Shown piece after piece: positions 1-5,295 of a stretch of DNA of 13,825 nucleotides (within the stretch, counting starts at the first letter, position 1; the number at the start of each line of letters is the position of its first letter). Source of the stretch: Stephanodiscus triporus. Its lineage: Eukaryota; Bacillariophyta; Thalassiosirophyceae; Thalassiosirales; Thalassiosiraceae. The notes beneath the pieces were generated by a model, which did no database searches, was not told the origin of the DNA, and saw only the letters and a program-made list of their open reading frames with translations. Where the stretch lies: the NCBI GenBank assembly GCA_036939755.1, contig JALLAZ010000572.1, positions 1-13,825 of the forward strand, in the 5' to 3' direction. The position numbers were made by a program, and so were the translations under genes.

Positions 1-3
1 CCA

Positions 4-71
4 CGTAGAAAACCTACGGGGCGGGAGTTTTTCGTTCCCGCCCGAACCTAAATAGGTGTTAAGCTGTTAAC
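4..71. repeat. Cluster of four adjacent short palindromes
   Basis: Four inverted repeats follow each other with almost no spacing. CGTAG (4-8) pairs with CTACG (14-18). GGGCGGGA (19-26) pairs with TCCCGCCC (36-43) across a 9-nt T-rich loop. CCTA (47-50) pairs with TAGG (53-56). GTTAA (58-62) pairs with TTAAC (67-71). Each is short, but four side by side covering nearly all of 68 nt is unusual. This could be the end of a mobile element or the structured 3' end of a transcript lying to the left of the window; neither can be settled here. Confidence 0.6.
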
Positions 72-115
72 AACCAACCATAAAATAAACGAAGAGGATG
101 TGTGGCCTCAGTCAT

Positions 116-289
116 GCCTTGACCTTGAGTCGAGTGGCTATTTTCCACTCAGGGAACCGAGTATGTATCATTTTTACTACTATAGTATCCTTGCATAACA
201 CTTATTAGTTGTACTATCTTTGCGTTGTTGTTGCTAATGTGCCTTAACGTCCAAGGTCAACAAGATCAAGTCAAGGTCAAGGTCAAGGC
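116..289. repeat. 13-bp inverted repeat with TCAAGG hexamer repeats
   Basis: GCCTTGACCTTGA at 116-128 is the exact reverse complement of 277-289. The right copy is part of three tandem TCAAGG hexamers at 271-288, preceded by degenerate versions from about 251. The arms are separated by 148 nt. This may be a paired binding site for a regulator or a decayed repeat; only the repeat itself is seen. Confidence 0.7.
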
Positions 290-382
290 TCGCCAAGCAA
301 CAGATAATGAGTACGAAGATGAAGATGAAGATGAAGAGTGAACCTGCCTGTCAATAGTCCACAGTTGTCCACTCTGGGAACC
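144..382 (+). repeat. Dispersed 15-bp direct repeat
   Basis: TCCACTCAGGGAACC at 144-158 recurs as TCCACTCTGGGAACC at 368-382, with 14 of 15 bases identical. Both copies lie upstream of the nucleotidase gene, so a repeated regulatory element is possible, but no function can be assigned. Confidence 0.5.
315..338 (+). repeat. GAAGAT hexanucleotide microsatellite
   Basis: Three perfect copies of GAAGAT followed by the variant GAAGAG. It does not lie in a supported reading frame. Confidence 0.8.
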
Positions 383-669
383 TGTTGAGCATATTTGGAC
401 GAAAGGTCTAGGTTGGCCCTGTCATCCCATGTCTTCTCTAGAGTATTATCATTCCTGTTTCTAGATACTCTGGCCCCTCAAAAAAGAAAAATCGTCGAGA
501 GCAAAACTCTGGGTCTCTCTGCGACAAGGAAGGGCGGGAAGTCCGAAGAAAACATGTGCCCAACTGCCCCGCAAGACACAAAGCAAGCCAAAAATTCATT
601 CTTGTGTGTCTGAAGAACACAACACACAACCCGGTCCTGCGCGCCCTCACGTCGCCGGCACTAGAGATA

Positions 670-720
670 ATGGCTGCCCTTCATCGACTCATAATCCGCT
701 GCCGCCCCCTGCGAACTTGA
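670..720 (+). other. Upstream short reading frame (uORF or detached targeting peptide)
   Basis: An ATG at 670 opens a 16-codon frame, MAALHRLIIRCRPLRT, ended by TGA at 718-720. That is 31 nt before the likely start codon of the nucleotidase. The peptide is basic, hydrophobic and free of acidic residues, like the beginning of a mitochondrial transit peptide. It is in a different frame from the main gene: a one-base deletion, for example in the C5 run at 705-709, would join it to the open sequence that continues through 722. It may be a true uORF, or a genomic or assembly indel may separate a leader from its protein. Confidence 0.4.
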
Positions 721-751
721 CTTGACTAAGAAGAAAGCAAATAAATCCGTA

Positions 752-2194
752 ATGTTGGAAGCCGACTGCCCCGTCAAAGAACCCCTTGAAATCGACCTGG
801 CGGAGCTCCTTTCCACATGCATCGATGCCTGCCGTCGTGGATGCGAGGTCATTCGCAACGTCCGCCACAGATCCCTGCACAGCACGGACGTCTTCGATTC
901 GATCATGTACAAGATAGCCGATGATCCGCGATCGGCACTGACGGAGGCCGACGGGGCGTCGCAGAAGGTGATCATCGAGTGTCTGAACTGCTGCTGGGCG
1001 AAGGAAATCGAGGCAGGTCGCATAAAAATAGTGGGGGAGGAAGAGGACGACCATTCAACGGATCTGGAGGGCGACAAATCCTTCGACACCGTTTACAGCG
1101 AGGACATCAACTCGCATTTTGACAATTATAATTGTCCGAGGACGGATCTTGAGCCGATAATAAGGGACATGTTTCAATTATCTGGCACGGTGAAATCTAC
1201 GCACTTCGAGCGTGGAGATGATGATTCAGGATGCGATGAGATCATCATATTCATAGACCCAATGGATGGTACTCGAGAATTCGTCGAAGGCCGCATTCAA
1301 AACGTGCAGTGTCTCATTGGGATTACATTGAACGGTATGCCTGTAGCAGGGGCAATGGGTATGCCCATGGTGCATGATACTCAGATTGAGATTGCATACG
1401 GATTGATCGCGCTGGAAAAAAATGAAAGTGAATCAGTAATCCCAGTTCCACTGCTGTCGGGGGTTAAGTTCTTTGATGCTCTCAATCCTCTCGTAAAGGA
1501 TGCACCTAACATCAGTGCGAATGCGGATGGCGATGGTAATTACGATGATAATTGCACCCTGGTAGTATTTTCTGGTGATTCCATGAAACCGTCACTGAAC
1601 TTAGCCATGGATTGCTTAGAAAATAGAGTACTTGGAGGGTCGGAGGAGTGGATCGATCAGGAGGGAGAGATCGATGAAGTCATTCTTCATCCTCCAATTC
1701 GCAAGACAATTGTTGGGGGATGCGGACATAAAATACTCTCCGTTCAAAGACATGTCCAATCCTTAGTGCAACGACAGATGGAGGGATGCAATGGATCGCT
1801 GCCATCTCACCCAACGGTGGGTGCTATATCTCTTGCGCCTCCTGGCTCATCATCTTGGGATACTGCCGCACCTACCGCCGTTCTACTAGCCGCAGATCCA
1901 AAAGCAAGGGTGACAGACCTGTTCGGTCGACCATTGATTTACGACGGGGATAATTTATCAAATAAATGTGGTGTGGTGGCGTCGTCAGGCTCTGTTGCAT
2001 CTATAATTCACAAAAGGTTGTGCATGGGATTGTGTAAAGATGACGCACTCTATGAACTATTAAGCGTCAATATGAGTGACAAGGCCCCGCCTAACGCGTT
2101 GGCACTTGACAAGGACCCACTCGTTGAGTTGGAAATTGTTAAGAGTATATCAAAACTCGATTTAGTGCGGTGTATATCAGAACTAAACAGTTGA
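752..2194 (+). CDS. BPNT1: 3'(2'),5'-bisphosphate nucleotidase (BPNT1/SAL1/MET22 family)
   Basis: A Li+-sensitive-type phosphatase of the inositol monophosphatase superfamily. This family removes the 3'-phosphate of PAP (and PAPS) left over from sulfation, protecting RNA-processing enzymes from PAP. The 480-residue protein from the ATG at 752 shows the family motifs in order: TEAD at 64-67, metal-binding GEEE at 95-98, the DPMDGT signature at 169-174 followed by REFVEG, and SSWDTAAP at 367-374, whose Asp370 matches the last metal ligand. The C-terminal GRPLIY segment resembles the matching region of BPNT1. At 480 residues it is longer than the roughly 310 of human BPNT1, through an acidic insert (about 99-165), a mid-protein insert (about 222-300) and a tail of about 55 residues. 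An open frame continues upstream to 695 without an ATG. No intron is apparent. The catalytic residues are intact, so it is probably active; a close inositol-phosphate phosphatase is the main alternative. Confidence 0.85.
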   Translation: MLEADCPVKEPLEIDLAELLSTCIDACRRGCEVIRNVRHRSLHSTDVFDSIMYKIADDPRSALTEADGASQKVIIECLNCCWAKEIEAGRIKIVGEEEDDHSTDLEGDKSFDTVYSEDINSHFDNYNCPRTDLEPIIRDMFQLSGTVKSTHFERGDDDSGCDEIIIFIDPMDGTREFVEGRIQNVQCLIGITLNGMPVAGAMGMPMVHDTQIEIAYGLIALEKNESESVIPVPLLSGVKFFDALNPLVKDAPNISANADGDGNYDDNCTLVVFSGDSMKPSLNLAMDCLENRVLGGSEEWIDQEGEIDEVILHPPIRKTIVGGCGHKILSVQRHVQSLVQRQMEGCNGSLPSHPTVGAISLAPPGSSSWDTAAPTAVLLAADPKARVTDLFGRPLIYDGDNLSNKCGVVASSGSVASIIHKRLCMGLCKDDALYELLSVNMSDKAPPNALALDKDPLVELEIVKSISKLDLVRCISELNS

Positions 2195-2199
2195 ATAAA
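2194..2199 (+). terminator. Candidate poly(A) signal AATAAA overlapping the stop codon
   Basis: The stop codon TGA (2192-2194) shares its final A with AATAAA, and an AT-rich, T-containing stretch follows. The hexamer would direct cleavage roughly 10-30 nt downstream, giving a very short 3' UTR. Many protists use weak or different signals, so this is only a sequence match. Confidence 0.35.
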
Positions 2200-2468
2200 A
2201 CTGTATATATCAATTGATCCTTTCCGAAATTTTGATCTCAATAATGTTGTAGTTACTGGTAAAACAATAATTTCTATACAGGAATAGCGTAAGAAATTTT
2301 GGTCGCCGAGGAGGTTAAAGTTTTTGGGTCGTCATATTACGGTGGTTGTAGCATGGACGAGAGTTCGGGGTATAAATGTCTTTTGTAGGCTAAACCGTCA
2401 GTTAGGTTAGAATCTTCTTTATCTTAAGATACACTGTATTAGTGCGCAAGTATTGGACCACTGGGCCG

Positions 2469-2888
2469 CTACGCACCTATGTTTTTGAAGCCTGCACTCA
2501 CCAACAGAGGATCATACACCAACGAATATGTATGATTTTTTTCAATACCATACCACCACGGTTGGGTGAACAGGCTGTTGGGTGCGCCAAATGGGTGAGT
2601 TATCAGTACCATTTCATTACTGGATGTGTATGACACATTCAGTTGACTAATTAACCATAGGATATCAGCATACTGTGCCAATACGGCCAGATCATGCAAA
2701 ATAACTCCCATGACACTCGCAGCGCCCTCGACTGCTCGAGAAATATGTTCGACCACAAGACAGACGAGAAAAGGCACAAAGTGGGTGACAATAATTATGG
2801 TATGCTGCAGGATAGTATGCGCACAAAGTCTGTTTTGTGAGAAGAACAGCATTTGATTAAAAAAATGGAACCACGTGGCCTTCTTCAC
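2469..2888 (-). CDS. Doubtful hypothetical membrane-like reading frame
   Basis: I do not recognise this protein. The frame is open for 139 codons on the minus strand but begins after a stop with GTG; the first ATG is at codon 13 (MLFFSQ). It has one strongly hydrophobic stretch (about residues 30-48, TIIIVTHFVPFLVCLVVEH), a second weaker one near 55-82, and two possible N-glycosylation sequons (NVS, NHT). A polypyrimidine run followed by ACAAAACAG just after that ATG could be a splice acceptor, which would make this the last exon of a split gene or a fragment of one. It lies where the 3' UTR of the U2AF65-like gene should run. It may equally be chance in AT-rich DNA. Confidence 0.22.
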   Translation of the reverse strand: MKKATWFHFFNQMLFFSQNRLCAHTILQHTIIIVTHFVPFLVCLVVEHISRAVEGAASVMGVILHDLAVLAQYADILWLISQLNVSYTSSNEMVLITHPFGAPNSLFTQPWWYGIEKNHTYSLVYDPLLVSAGFKNIGA

Positions 2889-3199
2889 TTAACCGTAGAC
2901 AAGAATAATTTATCACACTCGTGGTCTTGTTTGGATTCGCAAAATAAATGGGAGGGGGAAGAGAGAGCAAACGCAAACAGAAGTGTTGCGGAAAAGAAAA
3001 ATAGGTAGTAAGGTTATCGAATAATATATCCTAAACGAAGAAAGAGATAGACTCAGACTCAGAGGCTCAAACATCCCATAAATCCTTCGACTAAATCGAT
3101 GAAAATTCCTTACTTGTCATCCGAAGGAATATAGTGATTGAAGGAAACGCCTATGAAACCAAAGAGGGGGGACAGAAGCAGAAGCAGGCGCAAAGCATC

Positions 3200-3202
<3 letters not shown>

Positions 3203-3237
<35 letters not shown>
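3203..3237 (+). repeat. (AG)n dinucleotide microsatellite
   Basis: About 17 uninterrupted AG units end 25 nt beyond the stop codon of the U2AF65-like gene. In that gene's mRNA it would be a CU repeat in the 3' UTR. A tract of this length is prone to length polymorphism. Confidence 0.95.
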
Positions 3238-3240
<3 letters not shown>

Positions 3241-3261
3241 GATTTTCGTTTTCGTTTTCAA

Positions 3262-4932
3262 TCAATCGGAATAATCTTGATTGGCAAATTTCACCGGATC
3301 AAAGTACACCGCCTCCACCTTCCTCCCGTCGAACGTCCTCCCCGCGAGTCCCGCGATGGCCCTGCCCGCGTCCTCCACGGTGACGTACTCGAGGAAGATC
3401 TTGGTCGCGCCTGGGCCGTCGCGCGGGATGACGACGTTCTTCAGCGTACCGAACGGCGAGCACTCGTCTCGCGTGTCCTCGAGTATGTCCTCGTACTCGG
3501 CGTCGTCGACTAGATCCTTGGGGGTGAGCATCTGCTTCAGCTCGACGATGGCGGTGGGCGTTCGTTGTTGTTCATTGGCGACGGCCGCGGCGGATGGGGA
3601 CGACGCGGCGGCGGCGGCGGCATTGGGAGGACTGGCCTGCGGCTGCATCCCCCCCCCGACGTTATTCAACTGCAATTCCCCGCTCATGAACTTCGCGAGT
3701 ATGTCCTCCCAGTTCCCGTGCGGCGTGAGCGGGCCGGTGTACTTGCTCGGGCGTCCAACCCGAAGCTGCGCGCCGAGGTAGGGTATGTTGTTGAGATTGA
3801 GAGCGTTCGCGGCCTCCTCCTTGCTCCTGAGTTCCACGAACGCGAACTTTCCGCTCACGCGACACGCGAGTATCGGATTGCCCGGAAAGACCGTGAGTCC
3901 CACCTGCTCCATCGCCCGGCCGAGGAAATCCTTGAGCATCGGTTCGGTCATCTCCGGGGTGGTGTTACCGACGAATAGCTCCCGCTGCAGCTTCTCCTCG
4001 GGATTGCTCGACGCGATTATCATCCCCCCCGGCCCGATGACGTTCCCCCCGGGATTCTCCGGCACGGGGGTCATCCCCGGCGGCAACGGCTGTCCGGTGA
4101 GGGCCTGCCACGTCTGACTCGGGGTGTGAGGGCCGCCGTACTTGCTCGGACGGCTGATCCTGAGGCTGGACCCGAGGAAGGGTATGCCGTTGAGGTTCAG
4201 CGCCACGCTCGCCGCGTCGAGGCTGCCGCACTCGACGAACGCGAACTTGGCGTTCGTGCGACAGCTGATTATGGGCGAGTCCGTCGGCCCGCACAGTCCC
4301 ACGCGTCGCATGGCCCCGTTTAGGAACTGCATGAGCAGCGCCTCGGACGTGCCGGGGGGGACGTTCCCCACGAACAGCTCGCGGCTGATCTTGTCCTGCT
4401 GCGCGTTGAGCAGGGCCTGCTGCTGCGGCGCGATCGCGTAGGACAGACCCCCCCCTCCCGCCCCGGCGGCGGCGAGGATGGACGACGACGACGGCAGCGC
4501 GGAGGAGGAGGAGGAGGAGGGCTGCGGGCCGTAGGGATTGATCAGGGGCTGGGGTGCGCCGACGCCGACGGGCACTCCCGCCGGGAGGGAGGGGGGGGGG
4601 GGTCCGCCCCCCCCCGCCTGCCTTGGACTGCGGCTGCGGCTGCGGCTGCCGCTGCGACTGCGACTGCCGCTCCTGCCGCCCCCGTGGCGGGAGGAGGGGG
4701 AGCGGCGGCTGCTGCCTCCGCGTCGGTGACCTCCTCCTCCTCCTCCTCCTCCGTCCGGCGACCTCGACCTCGACCTCGACCTCGATCGCGAGCGAGATCC
4801 TCCTCCTCCTCCTCCCCTACGGCCGCTGCCGCCCCGTCGGCCACTGCCCCCGCCGCGCTCGCGACGACGATCGCGTTCGCCGCCGCGCTCGCGACGACGC
4901 GAGTCGTGCCGGTCGTCGTCGTAGTCTGCCAT
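3262..4932 (-). CDS. U2AF2: U2AF65-like splicing factor (RS domain, two RRMs, UHM)
   Basis: A nuclear pre-mRNA splicing factor. The large U2AF subunit binds the polypyrimidine tract and helps bring U2 snRNP to the 3' splice site. The 556-residue protein opens with Arg-rich and RS-dipeptide stretches (46-59 and 88-103) broken by poly-Gly, then a Pro/Ser/Ala linker. RRM1 (about 184-262) has ELFVGN at 185-190 and KFAFVE at 229-234; the second RRM (about 317-395) has the same two motifs at 318-323 and 362-367. The C-terminal domain (about 460-550) matches the U2AF homology motif domain, with an acidic helix DLVDDAEYEDILEDTRDEC at 473-491 and the R-x-F signature RTF at 532-534. The start has A at -3 and G at +4. 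Odd points: the second RRM resembles canonical RRM1 more than RRM2, and no tryptophan occurs before residue 275, so the usual U2AF35-binding ligand motif is not visible. No intron was found. Confidence 0.85.
   Translation of the reverse strand: MADYDDDRHDSRRRERGGERDRRRERGGGSGRRGGSGRRGGGGGGSRSRSRSRSRSRSPDGGGGGGGGHRRGGSSRRSPSSRHGGGRSGSRSRSGSRSRSRSPRQAGGGGPPPPSLPAGVPVGVGAPQPLINPYGPQPSSSSSSALPSSSSILAAAGAGGGGLSYAIAPQQQALLNAQQDKISRELFVGNVPPGTSEALLMQFLNGAMRRVGLCGPTDSPIISCRTNAKFAFVECGSLDAASVALNLNGIPFLGSSLRISRPSKYGGPHTPSQTWQALTGQPLPPGMTPVPENPGGNVIGPGGMIIASSNPEEKLQRELFVGNTTPEMTEPMLKDFLGRAMEQVGLTVFPGNPILACRVSGKFAFVELRSKEEAANALNLNNIPYLGAQLRVGRPSKYTGPLTPHGNWEDILAKFMSGELQLNNVGGGMQPQASPPNAAAAAASSPSAAAVANEQQRTPTAIVELKQMLTPKDLVDDAEYEDILEDTRDECSPFGTLKNVVIPRDGPGATKIFLEYVTVEDAGRAIAGLAGRTFDGRKVEAVYFDPVKFANQDYSD
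4591..4615. repeat. Homopolymer pair G12 then C9 inside the coding region
   Basis: Twelve G (4591-4602), four mixed bases, then nine C (4607-4615) lie within the linker of the U2AF65-like gene. On the coding strand they encode poly-Gly followed by poly-Pro. The tracts can pair as a hairpin with a short loop and are likely to slip. The RS domain upstream and the RRMs downstream stay in one frame, so the reported lengths are consistent. Confidence 0.85.
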
Positions 4933-5295
4933 CCTCTGCTGCTCCTGCTCCTGTAGTTGCTGTCGTGTCGGTGGCGTGTAGGCGGTGGGTAGTAGGGGCG
5001 GCCGGGTCTTGGTGTGTGTGTGGTGGTTGTCTCTTTTTTGGAAATCAGAAGAAATCTACGTCTGTCTGTCTGTCGGCTTCTCTTTGCGCGGGAGACGTTT
5101 GATTTTCACCCCAAAATCTCAAATCTCAAATCACCCCCAAAACCAAAACACCCCAAAATCCAAAAAATCACAAATCACCAACCAGGGGTCGGGCGGTGCA
5201 TGCGGTGCGCGTTGTTGCTGGTTGCGCACGCCGACGAAATAAATAAAAACAAATACTTCCGATACGATTCTCCTCTAGGAGTAAATAAAATAGAG
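4933..5295. promoter_or_regulatory. Divergent (bidirectional) promoter region
   Basis: These 363 bp separate the start codons of the U2AF65-like gene (minus) and RPC3 (plus), so both promoters and both 5' UTRs must lie here if the start codons are right. It contains GT-rich and (TCTG)n segments around 5010-5075, an 83-nt stretch without G (5102-5184), and an AT-rich segment (about 5238-5292) just before the RPC3 ATG. I saw no clear TATA box for either gene. A frame in phase with RPC3 is open back to 5014, but it is low-complexity and probably untranslated. Confidence 0.65.
5102..5184 (+). other. 83-nt G-free tract with G-runs on the opposite strand
   Basis: No G occurs on the + strand from 5102 to 5184. 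The sequence is built from A, C and some T, with repeated CAAATCT and CCCCAAAA-like words. The minus strand therefore carries runs such as GGGG and GGGGG spaced by T-rich loops, a pattern able to form G-quadruplexes, with i-motif potential on the + strand. It sits in the shared promoter or 5' UTR. Confidence 0.8.

Larger units (their letters stand above)
1..669. other. Non-coding region upstream of the nucleotidase gene
   Basis: I see no convincing gene here. The longest open frame (395-613, +) has no recognisable protein features. The stretch holds a cluster of short palindromes at 4-71, a 13-bp inverted repeat with TCAAGG hexamers (116-128 and 277-289), a 15-bp near-perfect direct repeat (144-158 and 368-382, one mismatch), a hairpin GAGTGG/CCACTC at 132-150 and a GAAGAT microsatellite at 315-338. 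The right part probably contains the promoter and 5' UTR of the gene starting at 752. That is inferred from position only, since no clear TATA or initiator element stands out. Confidence 0.6.
2195..3261. other. Convergent spacer between nucleotidase and U2AF65-like genes
   Basis: About 1.07 kb of AT-rich sequence lies between two converging genes. It should hold both 3' UTRs. It also contains a doubtful 139-codon minus-strand frame (2469-2888), an isolated TATAAA at about 2370 on the + strand and an (AG)n microsatellite at 3203-3237. I found no tRNA, snRNA or other RNA gene in it. Confidence 0.6.

Noticed and set aside
722..751. Non-ATG start (TTG at 722) for the nucleotidase
   Set aside because: Initiation at TTG is not expected in nuclear genes; the first in-frame ATG is at 752. 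The open stretch before it is treated as leader or a frame-broken extension.
3281..5102. Several + strand frames of 100-180 codons across the U2AF65-like gene
   Set aside because: They are complements of the biased RS/RRM coding sequence, rich in Arg, Pro, Ser or Leu runs, with no domains. The minus-strand gene explains the region fully.
5014..5295. Upstream extension of the RPC3 frame by 94 codons
   Set aside because: It is low-complexity (Lys/Pro/Ser/Asn from the G-free tract), lies in the divergent promoter and has no family counterpart. The ATG at 5296 has a better context.
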